Source of the DNA: Candidatus Aegiribacteria sp. MLS_C
GTDB lineage: Bacteria; Fermentibacterota; Fermentibacteria; Fermentibacterales; JCC-6
Assembly: GCA_002030045.1 (NCBI GenBank)
Contig: LQBI01000032.1
Location: 62,001 to 126,000 of the forward strand
Reading direction: 5' to 3'
Length of the DNA: 64,000 nucleotides
The notes beneath the pieces were generated by a model that ran no database searches, had not been told where the DNA came from, and saw only the letters and a program-made list of their open reading frames with translations. Below are positions 39,494-47,345 of this stretch, one piece after another. Every line of letters begins with the position of its first letter. The first letter of the stretch is position 1. The translations under genes were made by a program, and so were the position numbers.

Positions 39494-41443
39494 TCAGAAA
39501 GCCCCTTCAGCAGCTGGGAAAGTGATCGAATCCGCCAGGGCTGCCCGGGCGGAGTCAGGGTCGACCCAGCCCCTGTCACGGGAGATCCTTATCAGCCTGT
39601 CCAGATAGTCTTCCCAGTAACCGGGAACGCTCCTCCTCGAAAAGAACCCATAGTACAGCCTCGGCCCGGGGAGGATGGAGACCAGGTAGGCCATCTGCCT
39701 GGTGGAAAGGTCCCCGAGTTCCCTGCCGAAGTAGTAGCGCGCCGCTTCCCCGAATCCGAAGACACCCGGGCCGAGTTCGACTATGTTGGCGTATATCTCC
39801 ATGATCCTGTCCTTGGAGAGGTAGGCTTCCAGCCTCCAGGTCAGGAAGACTTCCTGTACCTTCCTGGCCAGTGTCTTCTCCCTGCCGAGGAACAGGTTCC
39901 GGGCCAGCTGCATGGAGATGGTGGACCCACCCCTGACGAACCTGCCGGTCTCCATGTTGGCTATGATTGAGTTGCGGACGTGATACTCGCAGAAGCCTTC
40001 GTGAGTCCGGAAGGTGGCGTCCTCCGCACACCTCAGCAGACCCTCGAAGGATGGAGGGAGGGAGTCGAAGACGATGAAATCCTCGTTCAGGAGCGTATCG
40101 AGGTACACGGTCCTCCTCCCTCCCCAGCTGTCCCTCATGAGGCAGGAGCCTCCGTGGCGGAGCTGCCCTACATGAACGGGGCTCCTGTCCACCCGCAGTC
40201 CCGATGCATCCACGCTGGCGCTGAAATCGGAACTGTCGGGACAGCCCCAGTCCAGCACGAGCCTTGCGTAGAATGCTCCCCTGCCCGACATCTCCAGCCC
40301 CTCCAGCGGGCCCAGGAGTTCTGACGGGACTGAAGCGGCCAGGTCCCCTCCGTCCACCGAATCGTTCCACAGCTCCAGCTCCAGCCAGGGATCGCCGAAG
40401 AACCTGCCCCTCATCCTGAACTCCACAGGCAGGCTGCCTATTCGGAAGGTCCCGGAATCAACGGTTACAGCGGCGGTCCCCGGGCAGAAGCGTCCCTCCA
40501 GCGTCATGCCGGCGGTGGAGCTGACCGTGTCGGCGGACAGCCCTGGACAGTGGATGCGTATGGAATCCAGTCGGGCATTCACGCTGATCCCTACGGTGTC
40601 GCTTTCATGAACCTCCAGTACCAGCGTACCTGAGGGCACAAGGTCCACGTAGGAACCCGGAATGAGTTCCCGCGCCCCGGATACGATGACCTCCCTCAGG
40701 TCCTCGAGCCTGGAGGTGAGAATGACCGACGTGGAACCGCCCCCGTCATCGATGAGGAAGGATACTCCGGCCCTGTCGCCATTTATGGAGCTGATCACTC
40801 CACTGGCCTCCAGGTGGTCGTCCATGACCGCCGTCATGCGTCCCTGGACCGTGATCCCCGAAAGGAGCTCAGGCAGCCTGATCCTTCCTCCGGGGACCCT
40901 GGAGAGTTCGAACCAGGTGATGCAGGCGCTGTCCCTTCCGTCCTGAAGGAGGAGCGACCCGGCCAGGGTCCCCCAGCTTCCCTGCATCGTTATGGATACG
41001 TGCCGTCCAAGCGAATCCTCGAAGACCGACCCGCAGGCAAGCGAGGAATCCCCGGAGTCCAGCAGCATGAGGTCTGCGAACCTGCAGGGCGGCAGGACGC
41101 TTCCTCCCCCGGAGGATGCGGGACCACCGGCACCGGGACCCGGGACCCAGCTTCCACCGAGGACCAGGACGCTGTCGACGGACGGATCCAGTATGGAACC
41201 GCTCCAGTAGACGACGCACTCATCGAGGAACAGACCCCTGGCGGGAAGACCCAGTCCCTCCACCACGACGGTGCCGCCGCAGAATGCAGCCCGGCGGAGG
41301 GTCGCCCCCGGGTCGATGCCCCTGAGGAAACCCCTGAGGGGCACCGAGGCCAGGGGTTCAAGGCCCAGCCAGGTGAACAGTACCAGGAACAGCCCGATCG
41401 AGCAGATAAGTATCCTGCGCGACCCGCATTCCCAGGCCGCCAC
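39494..41443 (-). CDS. GT51 peptidoglycan transglycosylase with a large AsmA-like N-terminal region
   Basis: The last 176 residues are a monofunctional GT51 domain: catalytic Glu474 in EDATFRTHEGF, GGSTISMQLARNLFLGREKT (from about 505), RKVQEVFLTWRLEAYLSKDRI, and IYANIVELGPGVFGFGEAARYYFG. No transpeptidase follows. The first 470 residues hold a membrane helix (ILICSIGLFLVLFTWLGL) and a long beta-rich region (ARLDSIRIHCPGLSADTVSS; RGRFFGDPWLELELWNDSVDG) resembling AsmA/YdbH-type lipid-transfer folds. A standard MtgA has only about 240 residues. Start is a GTG with AAGGTGA upstream, just past pyrF, so it ends the pyr operon transcript. Confidence 0.88.
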   Translation of the reverse strand: MAAWECGSRRILICSIGLFLVLFTWLGLEPLASVPLRGFLRGIDPGATLRRAAFCGGTVVVEGLGLPARGLFLDECVVYWSGSILDPSVDSVLVLGGSWVPGPGAGGPASSGGGSVLPPCRFADLMLLDSGDSSLACGSVFEDSLGRHVSITMQGSWGTLAGSLLLQDGRDSACITWFELSRVPGGRIRLPELLSGITVQGRMTAVMDDHLEASGVISSINGDRAGVSFLIDDGGGSTSVILTSRLEDLREVIVSGARELIPGSYVDLVPSGTLVLEVHESDTVGISVNARLDSIRIHCPGLSADTVSSTAGMTLEGRFCPGTAAVTVDSGTFRIGSLPVEFRMRGRFFGDPWLELELWNDSVDGGDLAASVPSELLGPLEGLEMSGRGAFYARLVLDWGCPDSSDFSASVDASGLRVDRSPVHVGQLRHGGSCLMRDSWGGRRTVYLDTLLNEDFIVFDSLPPSFEGLLRCAEDATFRTHEGFCEYHVRNSIIANMETGRFVRGGSTISMQLARNLFLGREKTLARKVQEVFLTWRLEAYLSKDRIMEIYANIVELGPGVFGFGEAARYYFGRELGDLSTRQMAYLVSILPGPRLYYGFFSRRSVPGYWEDYLDRLIRISRDRGWVDPDSARAALADSITFPAAEGAF

Positions 41444-41446
41444 CCG

Positions 41447-42154
41447 TCACCTTTCGCTGAAGGCCAGATTGATCTCGCTGAGAAGGGACTCCGCCGCTTC
41501 CCTGGGACGGGATGCCCGGGTAACGGGCCTTCCCACTACCAGGCTCGTGGCCCCGGCCTTCACCGCCTCGAAGGGGGTCGCCGTCCTCTTCTGGTCGTCC
41601 ATGGGGCTGTCCGAAGGTCTCACGCCCGGAGTCACTATCAGGAAATCCGGGGAAGTCGCTTCCCTCACGGCCGAAGCCTCCGCAGGGGAGCAGACCACTC
41701 CGGAGAGCCCGGACTCCATGGCGGCAATAGCCATTCGAGCAACCATTCCCGCCGGTTCCCCGGGTATGCCCACATCCTCCAGGTCATCGGCGCCGAGGCT
41801 GGTGAGAACCGTGACCGCCAGCACACGGGTGCCGCCTCCTGATACCCCGGCGGCCTCAGCCGCTTTCTCCATCATGCGCCTGCCTCCCGAGGCATGGACG
41901 TTCAGAAGGCTCGGGGAATAGGCGCAGGCTGCCCTCACGGCACCCTCCACCGTGTAGGGTATGTCGTGGAACTTGAGGTCCAGGAACAGAGGGAAGCCCC
42001 TTTCCCGTATATCCTCAAGAAGTCCGGGTCCCATGCCCACGAAGAGTTCCAGCCCAACCTTCATGCCGAGGGGAAGCCCCGCCAGCTCTTCAAGAAGACT
42101 CCTGTCCCTCTTCAGTTCCTCACTGGTCAGCGCCACGTAAAGCCTGGTTTCCAT
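41447..42154 (-). CDS. pyrF: Orotidine 5'-phosphate decarboxylase
   Basis: Last step of UMP synthesis, OMP to UMP plus CO2. The catalytic tetrad is in DLKFHDIPYTV. MKVGLELF and IVTPGVRPS match the phosphate-binding segments, and GATSLVVGRPVTRA ends the barrel. 235 residues, the bacterial size. The ribosome site GGGAGA four bases from the ATG is supplied by the nearest unit of the 22-bp tandem repeat that fills the gap to rlpA. Confidence 0.95.
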   Translation of the reverse strand: METRLYVALTSEELKRDRSLLEELAGLPLGMKVGLELFVGMGPGLLEDIRERGFPLFLDLKFHDIPYTVEGAVRAACAYSPSLLNVHASGGRRMMEKAAEAAGVSGGGTRVLAVTVLTSLGADDLEDVGIPGEPAGMVARMAIAAMESGLSGVVCSPAEASAVREATSPDFLIVTPGVRPSDSPMDDQKRTATPFEAVKAGATSLVVGRPVTRASRPREAAESLLSEINLAFSER

Positions 42155-42264
42155 CCGGTCTCCCGTTCCTGTTCATCCGGTCTCCCGTTCCTGTCCGTCC
42201 GGTATCCCGTTCCTGTCCGTCCGGTATCCTGTTCCATGTCCTTCCCGTATCCGGTTCCACGCAC
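42155..42264. repeat. 22-bp tandem repeat, about five copies, in the rlpA-pyrF gap
   Basis: Units begin at 42155, 42177, 42199, 42221 and 42243. The first three differ at only a few positions (CCGGTCTCCCGTTCCTGTCCGT type) and the last two are more degenerate. On the minus strand each reads roughly ACGGACAGGAACGGGATACCGG, and the unit next to pyrF carries GGGAGA, its ribosome-binding site. The repeats may have arisen by slippage and could tune pyrF translation. Confidence 0.85.
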
Positions 42265-42276
42265 TTCCGCACGGCT

Positions 42277-42687
42277 TCACTCACCGCCGACAACCGTCAG
42301 CAGGACGCTGGCCGTTCCGGAATCCAGCATTCCCAGTCTTTCCGCCGCTCCGTAGGAGAGGTCGACGATCCTCCCCCCCACATAGGGCCCCCTGTCGTTC
42401 ACCCTGACCGTCACCTCCCTCTCGTTGTCCAGGTTCAGGACACTCAGCACCGTGCCGAAGGGAAGCGAGGGATGGGCGCAGGTGAGGCCGTACATGTCGT
42501 AGGTCTCGCCGCTGGCGGTGGTCTTGCCGTGAAAGCCGTCACCGTAGTACGACGCGGTCCCCCTCTGGCTGAAACCAGCAACCGCCGCGCCTGCGGCGAT
42601 CCCGGCGGACCTGTAGACCGGATTCGATTCCAGGTGGCATCCCTGCAGTAACAGCAGGAATGCCGCTGCCAGAAGGACCATACTCAT
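42277..42687 (-). CDS. rlpA: RlpA-like septal/peptidoglycan lipoprotein
   Basis: RlpA proteins are outer-membrane lytic transglycosylases acting on denuded glycan strands. Lipoprotein signal with lipobox LLQGC, then a double-psi beta-barrel: GTASYYGDGFHGKTTASGE with the expected conserved segment, TCAHPSLPFGTVLSVLN, VTVRVNDRGPYVGGRIVDLSYGAAERLGM including the catalytic-type Asp. There is no C-terminal SPOR domain, giving a short 136-residue protein. The ATG overlaps the pyrD stop (ATGA), placing it inside the pyrimidine operon. Confidence 0.92.
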   Translation of the reverse strand: MSMVLLAAAFLLLLQGCHLESNPVYRSAGIAAGAAVAGFSQRGTASYYGDGFHGKTTASGETYDMYGLTCAHPSLPFGTVLSVLNLDNEREVTVRVNDRGPYVGGRIVDLSYGAAERLGMLDSGTASVLLTVVGGE

Positions 42688-43580
42688 GTCCCGGTACCGT
42701 CCGGGAATCCCCTCAGCCCGTCCAGGAGTTCCCTCACCCCTTCCAGCAGTTCGAGCGCGGCTCCCGGTCTCCTCATGAGCCAGGTGCCGACCTGCACCAT
42801 GGTGGCGCCTGCGGCCAGAAGCTCCAGGACGTCTTCGGGGCTGCCGACGCCTCCGGAGGCAAGGACGGGTATTCCCACGGCGCGGCGGGTCAGGTGCACC
42901 CTGGCCACCGTGAGAGGGAGGAGCGCCGGAGAGGAGTAACCCCCGACTCCGCGTTTTAGAGGGGCTTCCCCGGTCCTCCAGTCAACCGTCATTCCGAGGA
43001 AGGTGTTGCAGACGGTGACCGCCGAAGCTCCGCCCTCCTCCGCCGCCGCCGCCGACTCGACCATGCTGCCCTCGTTGGGCGTCAGCTTCACGCTGAAGGG
43101 TCTTCGTGTGGCCGCGGCCACCAGCCGCGAGACCTCCTCCACCGTGGAGGGTGAGGCGCCGAAGGCCGCGCCTCCGGCGGAAACGTTCGGACATGAGACA
43201 TTGATCTCGTAACCCACCGGCACTGGGGAGGAGTCGAGTCTTTCCACCACCGACGCGTAATCCTCCACGGTATCACCCGCCACGTTCACTATCAGCGGGA
43301 CGGGGAGCCGGGAAGCGGCGGGGAGGACCGAAGCCAGCACTTCCTCGACGCCCGGGTTGGCAAGACCGACGGAGTTCAGCAGTCCGTACCTGGTCTCGAC
43401 TATCCTCGGAGGAACGTTCCCGTCCCTGGGAAGTAGAGTGGTTGCCTTGGAGACCACGGCGGCCACTCCCGCCAGCATGCCCATCTCCATCAGTTCCAGT
43501 CCGAACCCTGCGGTGCCGGATGCAAGCATCAGCGGGGAATCGTACTCCCTGCCCCAGAGGGTCCATGGACCGGTCTCCAT
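42684..43580 (-). CDS. pyrD: Dihydroorotate dehydrogenase B catalytic subunit
   Basis: It oxidises dihydroorotate to orotate, passing electrons from FMN to the PyrK subunit and NAD. The ATG at 43580 overlaps the pyrK stop and has GGGGG upstream; the 34 extra N-terminal residues of the track ORF come from pyrK in another frame. YDSPLMLASGTAGFG, catalytic Cys in EINVSCPNVSAGG, VKLTPNEGS, and FMN-phosphate loops IPVLASGGVGSPEDVLELLAAGATMVQVG mark a type 1B enzyme. 298 residues. The adjacent pyrK supports the 1B assignment. Confidence 0.95.
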   Translation of the reverse strand: METGPWTLWGREYDSPLMLASGTAGFGLELMEMGMLAGVAAVVSKATTLLPRDGNVPPRIVETRYGLLNSVGLANPGVEEVLASVLPAASRLPVPLIVNVAGDTVEDYASVVERLDSSPVPVGYEINVSCPNVSAGGAAFGASPSTVEEVSRLVAAATRRPFSVKLTPNEGSMVESAAAAEEGGASAVTVCNTFLGMTVDWRTGEAPLKRGVGGYSSPALLPLTVARVHLTRRAVGIPVLASGGVGSPEDVLELLAAGATMVQVGTWLMRRPGAALELLEGVRELLDGLRGFPDGTGT

Positions 43581-44374
43581 CAGACCCCCTCCCAGCGTTC
43601 CCAGTCTATCCTCCCGGCGGGAATGACCGGGCCGTCGGTACAGCACTTGAGGTAGCCTCCGGCTGCCGCCGGTACCGAACATCCCTCGCAGACGCCCCAG
43701 CCGCAGCCCATCCTCGCCTCGGCGGAGACCTGGACCCTTCCGGACAGTCCGGGCGGTACCCTCTCCATGACCGCCTTCATCATGGCAACCGGGCCGCAGA
43801 GGGCTATGTTCGCGAAATGCTCCCAGGGAACACCGTCAAGAAGGTCCGTAACAAGACCCGCCCTTCCCGAGGAACCGTCCTCCGTGATGCTGGTGCAGGG
43901 GACTCCGGAAAGGTCCGTCAGCCTGCATGCCGAGGAGGCTCCGAGGACCGCCAGCCCGCAGTCCGCAGCCTGGCACAGCCGCGGGAAGCCTGCCGCCCCC
44001 ATGCCGCCACCTATCAGGAGCCAGCGGCCTCCGTCAAGAGCGTACCCCCTGCCCAGCGGGCCCAGAACCCTGAGGGAGGAACCCGTCTCCGTGGCCGCGA
44101 GGGCCTCTGTGCCTCTTCCCCGGACCTCGAAGAGGAGTTCGAAAGAGGAGGGTCCTATCCTTGAGATGGTGAAAGGTCTGCGAACCAGGGGAAAGGGTCC
44201 GGGAGGTATCTCGACCTGTACGAACCTGCCCGGCGAGGCTTCGTCCAGGAAATCGGGACCCGCCTGGAGTTCCAGACGGACTATGCCGGGTACGTCCTCC
44301 CGTCGACGGGTCACGGACATCATACGGTCCCGGATCATTCCCGGAACCCCGGCAGGCCGGTCACTCCCCGTCAT
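43580..44374 (-). CDS. pyrK: Dihydroorotate dehydrogenase B electron-transfer subunit
   Basis: FAD and [2Fe-2S] partner of PyrD that delivers electrons to NAD. FAD domain with FPLVRRPFTISRI, the nucleotide-binding LLIGGGMGAAGFPRL, the segment IALCGPVAMMKAV, and the iron-sulfur cysteines in MGCGWGVCEGCSVP ... CC. 264 residues. It overlaps the upstream TPR lipoprotein by 14 bases and the downstream pyrD by one base. Confidence 0.94.
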   Translation of the reverse strand: MTGSDRPAGVPGMIRDRMMSVTRRREDVPGIVRLELQAGPDFLDEASPGRFVQVEIPPGPFPLVRRPFTISRIGPSSFELLFEVRGRGTEALAATETGSSLRVLGPLGRGYALDGGRWLLIGGGMGAAGFPRLCQAADCGLAVLGASSACRLTDLSGVPCTSITEDGSSGRAGLVTDLLDGVPWEHFANIALCGPVAMMKAVMERVPPGLSGRVQVSAEARMGCGWGVCEGCSVPAAAGGYLKCCTDGPVIPAGRIDWERWEGV

Positions 44375-46028
44375 CCTCCCTTCCTCCCAGTCTCCTGGAG
44401 GCGGATATCCCGTATTCCGTACCCGGGTAGTCTTCCACCAGCGTGTTCAGATAACCCTCCAGGATGCCGTCCTCCACTCTGGCCCCCTCTCCCGCCAGGT
44501 ACGCGGCCCAGATGAGTTCAGGTCCAGCCATTCTGCTCCAGGGGGAATCCAGGGTACTGTCCAGGATCTCCCAGGCTTCCCGGAACTCCGTTCCATCGAT
44601 CAGTTCCCAGGCTTTCTCGAGAACCACCGAGGGACGGTAGGGGTAGCCGGGACCCCTGGGAAGTCCGAGCCTGTGCTCGATTCCTGTGGCCAGGTCGCCT
44701 GAATCGCTCAGCGCGTAGGCCTCCATCAGCATGGACGCAGCGGAGTCCGCTTCAAGGGGCAGGACTTCCGCCAGGGTCGCCAGGGCCACCGCCCTCTCCA
44801 TTCCGGGTCCCTCGCCTGCCACCTGCCTAAGGCTCCGGAGGGCATCGGCGTCTTCGGGCCCGTAGAGGTCGATCCTCTTCTCCGCTATCATGATCGTGTA
44901 GAGCCAGTCGTCTTCGCCTGCGTCCCGGACCTCCTCCGAATAGTCCAGGAGGAGCTGCAGGTCGTTTCGTCTGTCGGCCGCAAGCCTCATCCAGAGGTAA
45001 TCGCCGCCGCGTCCCTCCAGTTCCTCGAGGTCAGCTATGGCATCCCGGACCCTTTCCTGCTCCTCGAGCAGGAGGGCTCTCCTGTAAAGGGCTTCCGCGC
45101 CGTACTCCCGGTACCTGTCCAGGTCCGCCGCGGAACGGTAGGAGAGCAGTGCCCCGGCGACGTCACCGGACAATTCACGTGCCTTGCCGTTGAGCAGGGC
45201 TATGGCGGCGGTCTCCAGGTCCGAACGGTATCCGCCCAGGAGGCGGTCGAGGACCTGGACGGCCATTCCCGGCCTGTCATCCATCAGGTAAGCGTCGGCC
45301 GCAGTGGTCAGCGCCCTGTAGTAACCCTCCCCCCTTCCGAAGTCCTCGCCTGCCTGAAGCGCCAGTACGGCTCCGCTGTCCGCCATGCCAAGGTCCATGA
45401 AGGCCATGCCCCTGAGCAGGGTGAACTCCGCTTCCAGGCTGTCGTCCCGGGGTACGCGCATGGTGTCTGCAAGGACCAGGGCGTCATAGGGCCTGTCGTC
45501 GAGAAGCAGGGTCTCCATCAGGTATAGCCTGGACCTGTCGTAGAGCTTCCGGTCGTCCTCGGAGACGCTCTCGAAGGATGCCGCCGCATCGTTGTACCTT
45601 CCAAGCTCAAGCGCCGCCTGGCCCATCCCGATGGTTGCCCTGTCGCTGATCTCGATGTCGTCGGTCATCACTATAGCCGATGCGTACGCCATCATGGCCT
45701 CGCTGAAATCGGAGGTCCCGCTTCCGGTAAGGGTCCTCCTTCCCGACTGGAGCAGGGCGTCACCCAGCAGCAGCTGGGCATCATCGGCCCACCTGCTCCC
45801 GGGGTAGACCGCCAGGACCCTGGCAGCGCCGGCGATGGCTTCGTCAAGCAGCTGCTCCTCCATGGAAAGGGGGTCGTCCGGGTTCTCCACGGCCAGGGCC
45901 ATCGCTTCGTCGAAGCTCTTCCTGGCGTTGTAGAACGTGTTGTAGTAGGCGCAGGAGGACAGCAGTACCACCGCAACCGCCACAAGTGAAGCGGAGGACC
46001 GGCTGATCCTATACCGCAAGCGTATCAT
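44361..46028 (-). CDS. Outer-membrane-type TPR lipoprotein (YYNTFYNA family)
   Basis: Start at the ATG at 46028, 20 bases inside the end of pyrC; the 86 extra residues of the track ORF are pyrC in another frame. Signal peptide MIRLRYRISRSSASLVAVAVVLLSSC with lipobox LSSC, directly followed by AYYNTFYNARKSFDEAM, an N-terminus that recurs in TPR lipoproteins of several diderm phyla. About 500 residues of TPR-like repeats follow (GRYNDAAASFESVSEDDRKLYDRSRLYLME; DVAGALLSYRSAADLDRYREYGAEALYRRA). No enzyme motif. It probably lies at the periplasmic face of an envelope membrane. Its place between pyrC and pyrK has no obvious metabolic reason. Confidence 0.82.
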   Translation of the reverse strand: MIRLRYRISRSSASLVAVAVVLLSSCAYYNTFYNARKSFDEAMALAVENPDDPLSMEEQLLDEAIAGAARVLAVYPGSRWADDAQLLLGDALLQSGRRTLTGSGTSDFSEAMMAYASAIVMTDDIEISDRATIGMGQAALELGRYNDAAASFESVSEDDRKLYDRSRLYLMETLLLDDRPYDALVLADTMRVPRDDSLEAEFTLLRGMAFMDLGMADSGAVLALQAGEDFGRGEGYYRALTTAADAYLMDDRPGMAVQVLDRLLGGYRSDLETAAIALLNGKARELSGDVAGALLSYRSAADLDRYREYGAEALYRRALLLEEQERVRDAIADLEELEGRGGDYLWMRLAADRRNDLQLLLDYSEEVRDAGEDDWLYTIMIAEKRIDLYGPEDADALRSLRQVAGEGPGMERAVALATLAEVLPLEADSAASMLMEAYALSDSGDLATGIEHRLGLPRGPGYPYRPSVVLEKAWELIDGTEFREAWEILDSTLDSPWSRMAGPELIWAAYLAGEGARVEDGILEGYLNTLVEDYPGTEYGISASRRLGGREDDGE

Positions 46029-47313
46029 CCCCGTAGACGAGCCTCTCGATCCAGACGGCCCTGACCCTTCCCCTGAGGGTCCTGTCCATGAAGGGCGTAT
46101 TGACGGATTTAGAGAAGCTTCCCCTTTCCCTGAGCGAATACTCCTCCAGCGGATCGAAGAGCACGCAGTCAGCCGGGGAGCCCGGCGCCAGCGAGGGCGG
46201 GTCCAGCCCGAGGACCGACGCGGGTCCGGTAGTGAGAAGGGCCAGTATATCGAGAGGCTGCATTCCCTCCATGGAGAGTATTTCAAGTGTCAGAGGAAGC
46301 AGCGTCTCCAGTCCGGTAATGCCGAACGAGGCCTCCCGGAGGGGGAGCGTTTTCCTCGATGGTTCATGGGGGGCGTGGTCCGAGGCCACGGCGTCCACCA
46401 TGCCCAGTCTGACCATCTCGACGAGCCTCTTCCTGTCCGACGGGGACCTGAGGGGAGGGTTCATCTTCGCCATGGCTCCGTGCACCTCCACAGCGGACTC
46501 GTCCAGGACCAGATGATGAGGCGTCACGTCAACCGTAACCCTCGCGGCGGCGAAAAGGCCTGACCTGGCTATCTCGATGCTCCTGGGGAGGGAAAGATGG
46601 GTAAGGTGGAGATGCCCCTTTGAATGGGCGGCAACCTCCATGCACCTCACCACGTCAGCCGTTTCCGACAGAGCGGGTATTCCCGGCAGCCCCAGCTTCC
46701 GGGACATTTCCCCCTCGTTCACCGCTCCTCCCGAGAGTCTCTTCTCCTCCGGATGCTCAACGACCGTTCCATCGAACTCCGCAACAGTTTCAAGGGCCTT
46801 CAGCAGGATGGCCGGATCATGGACCGGGTCACCGTCGTCGGAAAACGCCCTCGCGCCCATTCCCGCCATGCCCCTCAGGTCCGCCAGAACCCTCCCCCCC
46901 CTGCCGGAGGTCACGCACGGGATCGGAACCACCCTGACCGGACCAGCCGATGAGGCAAGACGGAGGAGTCTGTCCACCTCAGCGGCGGAGTCCATGGGAG
47001 GGTCGGTGTTGGGCATGACGCCCACCGTGGTGATCCCTCCCGCCAGTGCAGCCAGCAGACCGGTTTCCACTGTCTCCGATACCTCGTCCCCCGGCTGCCT
47101 CAGGTGGACGTGCATGTCGATGAGCCCCGGTATCAGCCATTTGCCGCCGCACCGGACCACGAGGGTGTCCTCGGGGGCCTCGAGACCGTTCCCGATCTCC
47201 ACCAGGCGGCCATTCAGAATGAGAACGTCGGCGACCGTGTCCAGCCCCGCCGAGGGGTCGAGGACGCGAACGTTCCTCAGGAGGTATCTGTCCAGTTCCG
47301 AATCACCTCGCAT
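46009..47313 (-). CDS. pyrC: Dihydroorotase
   Basis: It cyclises carbamoyl-aspartate to dihydroorotate. The type I pattern is clear: zinc ligands in DMHVHLRQPG, ITTVGVMPNTDPP (carboxylated-Lys-equivalent region ARAFSDDG), later His residues in THLSLP and DVTPHHLVLDE, and the catalytic Asp in ASDHAPHEPSRK. About 434 residues. The ATG at 47313 lacks a ribosome site; six codons in, a CTG (47295, then DRYLLRNVRVLDP) has GAGGTGAT six bases upstream and would give the usual family N-terminus. First pyr gene after the aldolase. Confidence 0.93.
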   Translation of the reverse strand: MRGDSELDRYLLRNVRVLDPSAGLDTVADVLILNGRLVEIGNGLEAPEDTLVVRCGGKWLIPGLIDMHVHLRQPGDEVSETVETGLLAALAGGITTVGVMPNTDPPMDSAAEVDRLLRLASSAGPVRVVPIPCVTSGRGGRVLADLRGMAGMGARAFSDDGDPVHDPAILLKALETVAEFDGTVVEHPEEKRLSGGAVNEGEMSRKLGLPGIPALSETADVVRCMEVAAHSKGHLHLTHLSLPRSIEIARSGLFAAARVTVDVTPHHLVLDESAVEVHGAMAKMNPPLRSPSDRKRLVEMVRLGMVDAVASDHAPHEPSRKTLPLREASFGITGLETLLPLTLEILSMEGMQPLDILALLTTGPASVLGLDPPSLAPGSPADCVLFDPLEEYSLRERGSFSKSVNTPFMDRTLRGRVRAVWIERLVYGDDTLAV

Positions 47314-47345
47314 AACGGCCTGTTTTCCGGCCTGTCTCAGTCAGA

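Noticed and set aside
42155-42264. 22-bp repeats as a CRISPR array
   Set aside because: The repeats are contiguous with no spacers, and no cas genes are present.
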